From positions 2,480,001 to 2,544,000 of the forward strand of contig NC_021915.1 in the NCBI RefSeq assembly GCF_000442645.1: DNA of 64,000 bases. The letters run 5' to 3'. This document shows, in pieces, positions 8,622-16,737 of the stretch; position 1 is the first letter of the stretch; each line of letters begins with the position of its first letter. The stretch comes from Corynebacterium maris DSM 45190 (GTDB lineage: Bacteria; Actinomycetota; Actinomycetes; Mycobacteriales; Mycobacteriaceae). Under the pieces are notes generated by a model. That model worked only from the letters and a program-made list of their open reading frames with translations. It did not search any database and was not told where the DNA came from. A program made the translations under genes and the position numbers.

Positions 8622-9086
8622 ATGACATTGTCGAAGATGAGGTGGCGCGGTCTGGGCGCCATCGCCGCCGCAGCCCTCATCCTCGGCACGACTCCAGCCG
8701 CCGGGGCCGCCATCATCACGGAGGACGACGGCGCCTGCACCCTCACGGCCACGTCTTCGGAACGCCCCTTCATCACCGCGAACCTGCCCGGCGCGCAAGC
8801 GGTCCCCGTCGCCGAGGGAGTCTTGCAGTATGAGGTCAGCGTCGCCGACGTGCCGGCGATGAAGGCCAGGGTGGCGCATGATGAGCGGGAGGTGCGTTCC
8901 ACTAATCTGCGTTTCCTGCTCAACCAGTGCTCCGCCGGCCGTTCGGGCGCGGCGTCCCTCGAACCGGACCAGTCGGGCGGGGCCGTGCCGGGGGCTGAGG
9001 CGTCGACCGCAGCGTTGAGCGCCACCGTAACGTTGGATTCCGTGATTTTTGGCCCGTTGCCGACGGCCATCGACGTCCTGAAGTAG
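8622..9086 (+). CDS. Secreted protein of unknown function
   Basis: A 154-residue protein with a clear Sec signal peptide: basic start (MTLSKMRWR), hydrophobic core (GLGAIAAAALILGTTPAAG) and an AGA-type cleavage region near residue 29. The mature part is about 125 residues with two cysteines (in GACTL and NQCSA) that could form a disulfide. I recognise no domain. A TAAGTT box (8609-8614) ends 7 nt before the ATG and there is no Shine-Dalgarno, so the transcript may be leaderless; a second in-frame ATG lies at 8637. It diverges from the hydrolase-like gene across an AT-rich 80-bp gap. Confidence 0.6.
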   Translation: MTLSKMRWRGLGAIAAAALILGTTPAAGAAIITEDDGACTLTATSSERPFITANLPGAQAVPVAEGVLQYEVSVADVPAMKARVAHDEREVRSTNLRFLLNQCSAGRSGAASLEPDQSGGAVPGAEASTAALSATVTLDSVIFGPLPTAIDVLK

Positions 9087-9257
9087 CCCACCTCGACGCG
9101 CCAGAGGCGCCCGGCGGGTGCTCTCCGCCGATGAAGTTGTGAATGTCCCGAACCAGGAAAGCCCCTTAGCCAGATGACCCGAAAGTATGTTGCAGGTCAG
9201 ACTAGGGAGCTCACACGGTGTTCCGATAGGAGTGCATGACGTTCGCCCCCACCGCCG
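9087..9257. other. Intergenic gap between two convergent genes
   Basis: This 171-nt gap lies between the secreted-protein gene and the end of the glutamate-cysteine ligase gene. It holds an inverted repeat with CGGCGG/CCGCCG arms and a 7-nt loop (9112-9130) without a T-run, which might be a weak terminator. An AGGAG-ATG pair at about 9228-9238 opens a 71-codon Arg-rich frame antisense to the ligase; I do not consider it a gene. Confidence 0.4.
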
Positions 9258-10409
9258 TCACAGGGGTCGGAGCTGTTCCATTTCGTCGCAGGTGGCGTCG
9301 ACGACCTTCTTCCAGTCGCGGGTGCGCTGGAAGATACGGCGTTGGCGCGCGTAGCCGGCGCCGCGTTCCAAGATCTCGGGGACCAGGTTCAATTCCGCGG
9401 CGCAGCCGAGTTCCTCGGCCAGCGGCGTCAGCTCGTCCACGAGTTCACTGAGCTCCTGGGTCACCCATCTTTCCTCGGTGTCGCGGGAGGTGACCACCAG
9501 GGCTTCCAGGCCGTAGCGCGCCGCTCGCCATTTGTTCTCCGCGAGGTGCCAGGGCTGCAGGGTGGGCAGCTCTTCCCCGCGCTCGAGCATGCGGTCGTAG
9601 TGCACGACGAGGGTGTGCGTGAGCGCGACGATGGCGGACAACTCCCGCAGGTTGCTGGTCGCATCGGAGATACGGACCTCGATGGTGCCCCATTTCGCGG
9701 CCGGCCGGATGTCGAAGTGCATGGAGCCGGTGTGGCTGGTGACCCCGGAAATCGCCTGATCTCGTTCGAATTCCTCCCATTCTTGCCAGGAGGTGAAGTG
9801 GTACGGCATGCCGGCGGTCGGCAGCTGCTGGTAGAGCATGGTGCGGTTGGAGGCGTAGCCGGTGTCGATGCCGTCCCAGCCCGGGGAGCAGGCCGACAGG
9901 GCCAGCAAGTGGGGGTACTTCGTCATCAGGGCGTTGATGATCGGCCACACGCGCTCTTCGTGGGAGATGCCCACGTGCACGTGGATCCCCCAGATCAACA
10001 TCTGGGAACCCCAGTACTGGGTGCGGTTGATGATTTCCGCGTAGGTCATCTTCGCGCTGACCGGCTGCTCCCGGAAATCAGAGAAGGGGTGCGAACCGGA
10101 AGCCCACAGGCGCACGCCGAGCTCCTCGGCGCCTTCCTGCAAGGCGTCGACACCGCGAGTGAGCTCGTCGATGGCAGCCGGGACGGCATCGTGCACGCCG
10201 GTGACCAATTCAACCGTGTTCTGCAGGAATTCGCGTTCGAAGTGCAGCTTCGGATGCTTGGGGGCGACGAGGTCGATCAATTCCACGGCCTTCGGCACCA
10301 GGTCGCGGGTCTGCGGGTCAATGACGCCGAGTTCCCACTCCACCCCGAGGGTGTGTTTCGGGGAGCGGTTGAACTCGAGTTTCGGGACGGGCGGGATCGG
10401 GACGGTCAT
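9258..10409 (-). CDS. Glutamate-cysteine ligase, GCS2/YbdK type
   Basis: A 383-residue protein of the GCS2 carboxylate-amine ligase family. Visible elements are LGVEWELGVIDPQT near residue 20 (ATP and metal binding Glu), a GSHPF turn, and IWGIHVHVG followed by a long helical region. GCS2 enzymes ligate glutamate to cysteine or a related amine using ATP. Corynebacteria use mycothiol rather than glutathione, so the natural product is uncertain. The start overlaps the stop of the LytR_C gene by one base (TGATG), so the two are coupled. In M. tuberculosis the comparable gene, Rv0433 by memory, sits in the same neighbourhood. Confidence 0.85.
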   Translation of the reverse strand: MTVPIPPVPKLEFNRSPKHTLGVEWELGVIDPQTRDLVPKAVELIDLVAPKHPKLHFEREFLQNTVELVTGVHDAVPAAIDELTRGVDALQEGAEELGVRLWASGSHPFSDFREQPVSAKMTYAEIINRTQYWGSQMLIWGIHVHVGISHEERVWPIINALMTKYPHLLALSACSPGWDGIDTGYASNRTMLYQQLPTAGMPYHFTSWQEWEEFERDQAISGVTSHTGSMHFDIRPAAKWGTIEVRISDATSNLRELSAIVALTHTLVVHYDRMLERGEELPTLQPWHLAENKWRAARYGLEALVVTSRDTEERWVTQELSELVDELTPLAEELGCAAELNLVPEILERGAGYARQRRIFQRTRDWKKVVDATCDEMEQLRPL

Positions 10410-11203
10410 CAGAGGACGACCTCTCCGATCAGGGCGAGGGTGACCTTGCCGGGGCCGGTCGTCTCCTCGGGCAAGCCGTCGATGTTGGGCTCGATGCGCA
10501 CGGGCACGCCGTTGGTGTCGCCGATGCGGTCGCCGAGGTCGCGGGCGGCGCGCTCGCCGGCGATGTCCCCCGGGTGGTAGTACAGGGTGGTTTCCTTGAG
10601 CGTGGTCACCTCGCCCGGCAGGTTGCCGTGCTCGCCGACCGCGATGCCCTCTTCTTCGAGGCGGTCGTAGATGTCTTCGGCCAGGCCGTTGACGGTGGAG
10701 TTGTTCAGGACGTTGACCACAGGCTCAGACTTGGCAGAGGTGCCGGCGCCGGCGGCTCCGGCGGAGCGGTCCGACGCGGCGGCCTCACCACGGGTGTCGC
10801 GCCCGTCCTCGTCGTCGCGCCGGGCGTCACGTTCGTCGTCGTCGGCGTCGGCATCCGCGCCGTCACGGCCGTTTCCGGCGGCGGCTTCGCCATCTTCCCC
10901 CTCGCTGCCGTCGTCGCCGCCATCCTCTGCAGCGGCGTCCGGCGCGTTCGGATCCTGGTCGGCGTCGCCGGCGTCGCCGGTCCCGCCCTGCTCGATGGTG
11001 GCGGAGGTCTCGGCCTCGTCGCCCGAGGTGGCGACGGTGCCGTTGCCGTCACCCTGGGTCAGGGAGTACAGGCCCCAGAGTCCGAGCAGGACGGCGACGG
11101 CGATGAGCACCATCGCCAGGCCGCGCAGCGGCAGTCCCCCGGCGGCGTCCTTGCCTTCCGGGGCGGGCTGGTTGGTGGAGTTCTCCGGATTCACATTCGT
11201 CAC
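10409..11203 (-). CDS. LytR C-terminal domain membrane protein
   Basis: A 264-residue protein with one N-terminal membrane helix (LAMVLIAVAVLLGLWGLYSL, about residues 30-49). A very acidic, low-complexity linker of about 100 residues follows (repeats of Asp, Glu, Gly, Ala), then a C-terminal LytR_C domain of about 100 residues that begins VVNVLNNSTVNGLAEDI. The domain is extracytoplasmic and often accompanies LytR-CpsA-Psr cell-wall ligases, but this protein has no LCP catalytic domain. The start is GTG at 11203; a TAATGT box (11211-11216) ends 7 nt upstream, which suggests a leaderless transcript. It is co-transcribed with the glutamate-cysteine ligase. Confidence 0.8.
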   Translation of the reverse strand: MTNVNPENSTNQPAPEGKDAAGGLPLRGLAMVLIAVAVLLGLWGLYSLTQGDGNGTVATSGDEAETSATIEQGGTGDAGDADQDPNAPDAAAEDGGDDGSEGEDGEAAAGNGRDGADADADDDERDARRDDEDGRDTRGEAAASDRSAGAAGAGTSAKSEPVVNVLNNSTVNGLAEDIYDRLEEEGIAVGEHGNLPGEVTTLKETTLYYHPGDIAGERAARDLGDRIGDTNGVPVRIEPNIDGLPEETTGPGKVTLALIGEVVL

Positions 11204-11274
11204 ACCCGTAACATTAACCCGCTTGGCGGGGTCTTGTCTTTACCGGCGCGCCAGAATATTCATCGCGGACCCGG

Positions 11275-11868
11275 CTACGCCAACCGCACGGCGGCGAAAG
11301 CTCGCCGCACCAACCGTTCCCCCGCCGCCACGTCACGCGGTTCCGGCAGGTCGTAGTAGGCCTCCAGGGCGGTGCGGGCCACGGCCACCGCCGCCTGAAT
11401 GGTCACTTGCACCTCAAAGTCGTCGAGGCCACCGTCAGCGGGCAACACCGCCGCAAACACCGGGTACAGGCGCCTGGCCAGTCCCGGCCGGGACTGCGCC
11501 CCCGTCAACGTCTGCAGCACATCGCCGACCTGGAAAAGGACGGCGAAAGAATCCCATTCCCCGCGTTCCCCGAGATCCTCGTGCAGGCCGGCGACGAGCA
11601 CGCGCTCGACCGCCTCAAAGATGCCGACGCCCGCCGGGACCTCGTCGAACCGCGTCGCCAGATCGGCGGAACGGTCGACGATGAAGGCCACCAGCGCCTC
11701 GTCCATGGAGGCGAAGTAGTTGTGGAAGGTGCGCGGGGAGACCCCCGCCGCCTCCGCCACGGCGGCGACCGTCAGCCCTTCGGCGCCGCCGTCGAGGGCG
11801 GTGCGGGCGGCGGCGTGCGCCAAGGTGGCGCGGGTGGCGGCTTTCTTGGTTTCTCGCAGACTGGACAT
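11275..11868 (-). CDS. TetR-family transcriptional regulator
   Basis: A 197-residue regulator. The N-terminal helix-turn-helix is clear (TVAAVAEAAGVSPRTFHNYF, about residues 32-51); the C-terminal ligand domain is divergent, as usual. ATG 11868 is chosen over an upstream extension because GGAGG lies 6-10 nt before it. It is 13 nt downstream of mmpL on the same strand, so it is the second gene of an mmpL-tetR operon and likely represses that transporter. A palindrome at 14333-14353, upstream of mmpL, is a good candidate operator. Confidence 0.88.
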   Translation of the reverse strand: MSSLRETKKAATRATLAHAAARTALDGGAEGLTVAAVAEAAGVSPRTFHNYFASMDEALVAFIVDRSADLATRFDEVPAGVGIFEAVERVLVAGLHEDLGERGEWDSFAVLFQVGDVLQTLTGAQSRPGLARRLYPVFAAVLPADGGLDDFEVQVTIQAAVAVARTALEAYYDLPEPRDVAAGERLVRRAFAAVRLA

Positions 11869-11881
11869 ATCGCCTCCGAGT

Positions 11882-14257
11882 TTATCGGGCCGCTGCGGGC
11901 TCTCGGCCGGGCTCCTGCCCATCCTCCACAGTCAGGTGGCGGATGCCCTCTCCCTCGACGTCGACCCGGGGCACGATCTTGTCCAGCCACGCCGGCAGCC
12001 ACCAGGCGCGTTCGCCGAGCAGGAACATCGTGGCCGGGATGATCATCATGCGGACGATGAAGGCGTCGAAGAACACCGCGATCGCCAGGGCGAAGCCCAT
12101 GGTCTTGATGAAGACCATCTCCTGCAGCATGAAGGCCGCGAACACGGAGATCATGATCAGTGCGGCGGCGGTGACCACCCGGGCGCCGTGTTTGAAGCCG
12201 TTGGCGGTGGCGTTGCCGGCGGTTTTGCCGCTCGCCCAACCTTCGCGCATGCGGGTGACCAGGAAGAGCTGGTAGTCCATGGCCAGGCCGAAGACCAGGC
12301 CGATGAGCATGATCGGCAGGAAGCTCAGCAGCGGCTGCGGGTCGTCGATCAGCCCGAACCACCCCTCCTGGAAGATGGCCACGGTCACGCCGAAGGTGGC
12401 CACCACGGACAGCCCGAAGCCCAGGGCGGCGATCAACGGCACCCAGATGGAGCGGAACACCAGCAGCAGGAGCACGAAGGCCAACACCAGCACGATGGCG
12501 ATGTACGGCAGCAGCACGTCCTGGAGGCGCTGGGAGATGTCGTCGAAGATCGGGGTGACGCCGGTGACGCCGTAGGTGGCGCCGGTCTCGTCCGCGAAGC
12601 CGGGCGCGGCGTCCCGCAACCGGTCGAGGGTGTCGGAGGTGCGTTCGTCGGTGGCGCCGAATTCGGGGGTGATCAGGATCTGAGCGGTGTCGAAGTTCTC
12701 GGTGGTGCCGACGACCTGGGCGTTGGCCACCCCGTCCACACCCAGAAATTCTTGCGTGGCGGCGCCGAAGGCGGCCGGGCGTTGCTCGTCGGGCAGGTCC
12801 ACGGCGTCGACGACGGCGATCATCGGGGCGTTGCGGCCCGCGCCGAAGGCGTCCTCGGTCATTTCGTAGGCCACTCGCGGCGGAGTGTCCGGGCTGGCGG
12901 TGCCGTCGGTGGGCATGGCCAGGCGCATGTTGACCGCCGGCAGCGCCAGCAGGACGAGCACGACGACGCCCGCCACCAGGTGCAGCACCGGCCGGTGACG
13001 AATGCGGCGGACCCAGCGCAGCCCCATCGTCGGGTGTTCGTCTTCCGGGTCCGGGGCCTTCACGCCGGGCACGCGGCCGGCGAAGACGCGGACGCTCAGC
13101 AGTCCCAGCAGGGCCGGCAGCAGCGTCAGGGCGACGAGCACGGCGATGGCGACGGTGGCCGCCGCGCCCAGGGCCATGGCGGTCAGGAAGGGGATGTTGA
13201 TGATGGACAGCGCGGCCAGTGCGATGAGCACCGTCAGGCCCGCGAAGACCACGGCGGAGCCGGCGGTGCCCACGGCCATGCCCATGGCGTGGGCGCGGGT
13301 GTCCACGCTCATGCCGCGCAGTTTCTGCGCCAGCTCCTTCGGCTCGAGGTCGTTCGCGCCGGAGGCCTTGATCAGCTCGTTGCGGAAGCGGGAGACGATG
13401 AACAGGGCGTAGTCGATGCCCACGGCCAGGCCGATCATGGAGGCCAAGACCGGGGTGATGTCGTTGACCGCATCAGTGAAGACGGTGGCCAGGCTGATGC
13501 CCAACACGCCGACGCCCACGCCGATGATCGCGGAGATCAGCGGCATGCCGGCGGCCACGACCGAGCCGAAGGTCACCAGCAGGACCACGGCGGCGACGAG
13601 CAGACCGACCAGCTCGGAGGTCAGGTTGATCTCGGCGGCGGCCGCGCTGAAGGCGTTGCCGTTGTAGGCGACGGTCAACGCGCTCTCATCCTGGGCGTCG
13701 AGCACGTCGGTGACCGCCTGGATGTCCTCGGCGGGGATGTCGCCGACCTCGTCGGCGTCGAATCGGACGGTGACGATGCCGGTGGTCTCATCGGGGCTCA
13801 GCGGGCTGACGGCCGCGACGTCGGCGGCGATCTTTTCTTCGGGCACCCCCTGTGCCTGCAGCTGCGGGACCATCTGGGCCTGCAGCCCCTGCTCCCCCAG
13901 GACGGGGTCGACGATCGTCTCCGGGTCGGCGAGCACGCCGGTCGCGCGGACGTCGTCAAGCAGGGCGTTGACCTCGGCGTTGACTTCCGGATCGACCAGG
14001 GTGCGACCTTCCGGGGCCTGGACGACGATGCTGCCGGTGGGCGCGGTGGTGGAGTCTTCGGCGTCGTCGAAGCGTTCCTGCATCTTCTCCATGGTGGTCA
14101 CGGAGTCGAGCCCCGGCATGCTGAAGTTCGAGGAAGGCGTCTTGCCGAAGACGCCGGCGAGCGTGCCGACGGCGATCAGCAACACGAGCCAGAAGGCCAG
14201 AAACGGCCAGGCGGTGCGGTAGGCGCGGCTACCGAGTCGATACAAGAAGGTGGCCAT
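11882..14257 (-). CDS. MMPL-family RND transporter
   Basis: A 791-residue membrane protein with the RND/MMPL plan. TM1 is at about residues 15-35, a large extracytoplasmic loop runs to about 190, and six clustered helices follow. The second loop spans about 390-540, with a second helix cluster to the end. Asp-containing helix motifs typical of the proton relay are present (GIDYALFIVSRFRNEL and AMDYQLFLVTRMREG). MMPL proteins export lipids or drugs by proton antiport; in corynebacteria some export trehalose monomycolate. The adjacent TetR gene and lack of mycolate-synthesis genes nearby point more to an inducible drug or lipid exporter. ATG 14257 follows AAGGA at 12 nt. Confidence 0.88.
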   Translation of the reverse strand: MATFLYRLGSRAYRTAWPFLAFWLVLLIAVGTLAGVFGKTPSSNFSMPGLDSVTTMEKMQERFDDAEDSTTAPTGSIVVQAPEGRTLVDPEVNAEVNALLDDVRATGVLADPETIVDPVLGEQGLQAQMVPQLQAQGVPEEKIAADVAAVSPLSPDETTGIVTVRFDADEVGDIPAEDIQAVTDVLDAQDESALTVAYNGNAFSAAAAEINLTSELVGLLVAAVVLLVTFGSVVAAGMPLISAIIGVGVGVLGISLATVFTDAVNDITPVLASMIGLAVGIDYALFIVSRFRNELIKASGANDLEPKELAQKLRGMSVDTRAHAMGMAVGTAGSAVVFAGLTVLIALAALSIINIPFLTAMALGAAATVAIAVLVALTLLPALLGLLSVRVFAGRVPGVKAPDPEDEHPTMGLRWVRRIRHRPVLHLVAGVVVLVLLALPAVNMRLAMPTDGTASPDTPPRVAYEMTEDAFGAGRNAPMIAVVDAVDLPDEQRPAAFGAATQEFLGVDGVANAQVVGTTENFDTAQILITPEFGATDERTSDTLDRLRDAAPGFADETGATYGVTGVTPIFDDISQRLQDVLLPYIAIVLVLAFVLLLLVFRSIWVPLIAALGFGLSVVATFGVTVAIFQEGWFGLIDDPQPLLSFLPIMLIGLVFGLAMDYQLFLVTRMREGWASGKTAGNATANGFKHGARVVTAAALIMISVFAAFMLQEMVFIKTMGFALAIAVFFDAFIVRMMIIPATMFLLGERAWWLPAWLDKIVPRVDVEGEGIRHLTVEDGQEPGREPAAAR

Positions 14258-14332
14258 GCGGCACGAAGTCCTTAAGGGAGGAGGGGCACAGGAAACAGTG
14301 AGAGCTTAAAGCATTTTGCACACTTCACGCAA

Positions 14333-14353
14333 AGTTGCACCGTCTCTGCAACT
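14333..14353. promoter_or_regulatory. Candidate TetR operator upstream of mmpL
   Basis: A perfect inverted repeat AGTTGCA-N7-TGCAACT. A second, weaker repeat (TTTGC-N9-GCAAA) lies beside it at about 14314-14333. On the minus strand TTGCGT and TAAGCT, 18 nt apart, form a plausible promoter directly next to the palindrome. That fits repression of mmpL-tetR by the TetR protein encoded downstream. Confidence 0.5.
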
Positions 14354-14372
14354 ATGGCGGAGGAAGCCCCTG

Positions 14373-14606
14373 TCACCCTTCCCGCTCCTGCGCACGCCGG
14401 TCCCGGATCCGCCGTAGCCGGGCCGTCAACGTCGGATGCTCCTGCATCGCCGCAGGCAGATCGATGAGCAGGTTGAGACGCTGGTAATAGCGCACCGGGC
14501 TGATCCCCAACTCCGCGCGGATCGACTCTTCCTTCGCCCCGATCGAACGCGGCGCCCGTTCCTCGAAGGCGAGGATGCGGGCGTCGATGTCGCTGAGTTC
14601 GGCCAT
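14373..14606 (-). CDS. DUF3263 family protein
   Basis: A 77-residue protein with the DUF3263 pattern: an N-terminal helix (LSDIDARILAFEERAPRSIG), a helix-turn-helix-like segment (KEESIRAELGISPVRYYQRL) and a basic C-terminal helix (LRRIRDRRAQ). It resembles a small DNA-binding domain of unknown role; the M. tuberculosis counterpart is, by memory, Rv0430. ATG 14606 is chosen because a TACAGT box (14613-14618, minus strand) ends 6 nt upstream and the start fits the domain. Its start codon lies only 16 nt from the start codon of the divergent def gene. Confidence 0.8.
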   Translation of the reverse strand: MAELSDIDARILAFEERAPRSIGAKEESIRAELGISPVRYYQRLNLLIDLPAAMQEHPTLTARLRRIRDRRAQEREG

Positions 14607-14609
14607 GCT

Positions 14610-14618
14610 TAAACTGTA
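14610..14618. promoter_or_regulatory. Overlapping divergent -10 boxes for def and the DUF3263 gene
   Basis: On the plus strand TAAACT (14610-14615) ends 7 nt before the def ATG. On the minus strand TACAGT (14618-14613) ends 6 nt before the DUF3263 ATG. The two hexamers overlap by 3 bp, so both mRNAs would be leaderless and both -35 regions would lie inside the opposite gene. Boxes match the corynebacterial TAnnnT consensus; -35 elements are poor. Confidence 0.5.
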
Positions 14619-14622
14619 TGCC

Positions 14623-15222
14623 ATGACCATCCGTCCCATCGTCATTCACGGCGACCCCGTCCTGCACACCCCGACCGAAGAAGTCACCGAGTCCCCCGCC
14701 GAACTCGCTGAGCTGATCGCGGACATGCACGAGACCATGGACGCCGCCAACGGCGTCGGCCTCGCCGCCAACCAGATCGGCGTGAACAAGCGCCTCTTCG
14801 TCTACCACTGCCCCGACGTCGAGGACGCGGACGGCAACGAGAAACCGGACGGCGGCATGCGCCGCGGCACCCTCGTCAACCCCGTGCTGGAAACCTCCGA
14901 GATCCCGAAGACCATGCCGGACGAAGACGACGACCAGGAAGCTTGCCTGTCCGTTCCCGGAGAATCCTTCCCCACCGGCCGCGCCCACTGGGCCAAGGTC
15001 ACCGGCACCGACGAAAACGGCGACCCCGTCGAGGTCGAAGGCTACGGCTTCTTCGCCCGCTGCCTGCAGCACGAGGTCGGCCACCTCGACGGCTACGTCT
15101 ACACCGACGTCCTGATCGGGCGGAACAAGCGCGCCGCCAAAAAGGCCATCAAGGCCAACGGGTGGACCGAACCGGGCCGGACCTGGACCCCGGGCGTCGA
15201 CGACGACCCCTTCGGACATTAA
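14623..15222 (+). CDS. def: Peptide deformylase
   Basis: A 199-residue deformylase that removes the N-formyl group from nascent proteins. The three metalloprotease motifs are visible: GVGLAANQ (residues 44-51), EACLS with the metal-binding Cys108, and HEVGH (150-154) with the two His ligands and catalytic Glu. Motif II has Ala where EGCLS is usual, and motif III has Gly before the second His where Asp is common. An acidic insertion (PDEDDDQ) precedes motif II. ATG 14623 is directly downstream of a TAAACT box and fits the family start; upstream ATGs would run into the DUF3263 gene. It ends immediately before the acetyltransferase start. Confidence 0.93.
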   Translation: MTIRPIVIHGDPVLHTPTEEVTESPAELAELIADMHETMDAANGVGLAANQIGVNKRLFVYHCPDVEDADGNEKPDGGMRRGTLVNPVLETSEIPKTMPDEDDDQEACLSVPGESFPTGRAHWAKVTGTDENGDPVEVEGYGFFARCLQHEVGHLDGYVYTDVLIGRNKRAAKKAIKANGWTEPGRTWTPGVDDDPFGH

Positions 15223-16233
15223 ATGTCACGCATCTTCCGCTCCGACGACGTCTCCGTCGGCGAACGCATCGTCGTCCGCCGCCGGCTCGGCGAGATCTTC
15301 TCCGACGTCATCGGCCACGTCACCGCCCTGGCCCCGCTGACGGTGCGCCCGCAGGAGGTCGGCGGCTTCCCGTCGTCGCTCGATGAGATCATCGTCCCGG
15401 ACGAACAGATCCACATCATCAAACGGCTCAGTCCGCGGATGATCCGCAACTCCGACATCCGGCACGTGGAGACCGCCTACGCCAAGGCTTTTCCCGGCGT
15501 CGAACACACGTGGACCGAGGACGGGCAGTGGCTGATGCGCGCCGGCGACGGCATCACGGAGCGCTCCAACTCCGCGACTCCGCTGGGCCCTTCCGCGGGT
15601 TTTGTGGATCTGCCCTTGACCGAGATCGAAGCCTTCTACGCCCGCCACGACCTGCCGGTGCAGCTGCACATCCCCGAGCGCATCGGCAAACCCGCCGAAC
15701 GCCTCGTCGCGGCCGGCGGCTGGACGCTCGGCCCGGAGATCCTCGTCATGGTCCGTGACCTGCAGGACTTGAGTGACCTGCCGGCCCCGCCCGTCGACGG
15801 CGGCGCCGCCGGGCTCACTTTTTCCGTCGACCCGCAGCCCGACGCCGACTGGCTGACGCTCTACCACTTCCGCGGCCGGGAACTGCCCGCCCGGGCGCTT
15901 CAACTCCTGCACGACCAGATCGACGGGACCATGGGATTCGCCCGGCTGACCACGCCGGCCGGCGAGACCGTCGCCATCACGCGCGCCACCCTGACCGAAT
16001 CCGGCGACGAGACGGTGTGGCTGGGATATTCCGCAGTGGAGGTCACCCCGACGTGGCGCCGGCAGGGGTTGGGCACCCGCCTCGGCGCGGACACCGTGTA
16101 CTGGGGCGCCGACCGCGGCGCCGAGAAGGCGTACCTGCAGGTCGTCTCGTCGAACGCCGCCGGCATCGCACTCTACGACAAGCTCGGTTTCTTGGAGCAG
16201 CACCGGCACCGCTACGCCCGCCGGGACACGTAG
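15223..16233 (+). CDS. GNAT N-acetyltransferase, CG3035-type N-acetylglutamate synthase
   Basis: A 336-residue protein whose ATG directly abuts the def stop codon, so the genes form an operon. The N-terminal third is a beta-rich SH3-like part (VSVGERIVVRRRLGEIFSDV). The C-terminal half is a GNAT domain with the acetyl-CoA loop RRQGLGTRLG (about residues 285-294) and a typical final segment (VVSSNAAGIALYDKLGF). Family and position match cg3035 of C. glutamicum, described as an N-acetylglutamate synthase acting in the first step of arginine synthesis, and Rv0428c of M. tuberculosis by memory. The function is transferred from that family, not shown here. Confidence 0.8.
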   Translation: MSRIFRSDDVSVGERIVVRRRLGEIFSDVIGHVTALAPLTVRPQEVGGFPSSLDEIIVPDEQIHIIKRLSPRMIRNSDIRHVETAYAKAFPGVEHTWTEDGQWLMRAGDGITERSNSATPLGPSAGFVDLPLTEIEAFYARHDLPVQLHIPERIGKPAERLVAAGGWTLGPEILVMVRDLQDLSDLPAPPVDGGAAGLTFSVDPQPDADWLTLYHFRGRELPARALQLLHDQIDGTMGFARLTTPAGETVAITRATLTESGDETVWLGYSAVEVTPTWRRQGLGTRLGADTVYWGADRGAEKAYLQVVSSNAAGIALYDKLGFLEQHRHRYARRDT

Positions 16234-16289
16234 GCTGGGGCGTGCCCCGTCGTCCTCGCCCGCACCACCCACTGGGAGCAGACTTCCAC

Positions 16290-16721
16290 ATGCACGCGTA
16301 CACGTACTTGTCCTTCCCCGGCACCGGCGCCGAAGCACTGACCTATTACCAGTACATCTTCGGCGGCGAACTCGAGCTGACCACCTACGGGGAGCTCACC
16401 GGCGCATTCCCCTTCGACCCGCCCGCAGACGCCCTGGCGCACGGGACGTTGGTCGCCGACGGACTGAGCCTGGCGGGCGGCGACGACGTCCTGACGCCCA
16501 CCGCGGACGCGTTGGACTCCCACGCCTACTCTTTTCTGCTGAACTACGCCACGGTGGCGGAGGCGGAGAACATGCTCGCGAAATTCACCGCTTCCGGCGC
16601 GGACCTGACCATGCCGTTGGCCCCGGTCGCGTGGGGCGCGCACTACGGGCAGGTCACCGACCGGTACGGCGTGCTGTGGGCGGTCAACGTCCCCGCCGGA
16701 TCTGATCCGGCCGCGGGCTGA
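16290..16721 (+). CDS. VOC-family (PhnB-like) protein
   Basis: A 143-residue protein of the vicinal oxygen chelate fold, PhnB/YjdN branch. Visible are the start YTYLSFPGTGAEALTYYQYI, the FGGE turn, a central HGTLVADGLSLAGGDD, and the end WGAHYGQVTDRYGVLWAVN typical of this group. Members are mostly uncharacterised; glyoxalase activity should not be assumed. ATG 16290 is chosen because the domain begins there and a GGAG lies about 12 nt upstream. It converges with the DUF6440 gene, leaving 16 nt between the stops. Confidence 0.85.
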   Translation: MHAYTYLSFPGTGAEALTYYQYIFGGELELTTYGELTGAFPFDPPADALAHGTLVADGLSLAGGDDVLTPTADALDSHAYSFLLNYATVAEAENMLAKFTASGADLTMPLAPVAWGAHYGQVTDRYGVLWAVNVPAGSDPAAG

Positions 16722-16737
16722 CCCGGCCGCGGGCCGA

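Noticed and set aside
9236..9451. A 71-codon frame behind AGGAG at the end of the glutamate-cysteine ligase gene
   Set aside because: It is almost entirely antisense to the ligase coding sequence and encodes an Arg-rich, low-complexity chain. The Shine-Dalgarno is probably chance.
11720..14275. An 851-codon open frame on the plus strand
   Set aside because: It is antisense to the mmpL gene and its translation is repetitive (His, Gln, Asp, Gly-rich) with no recognisable fold.
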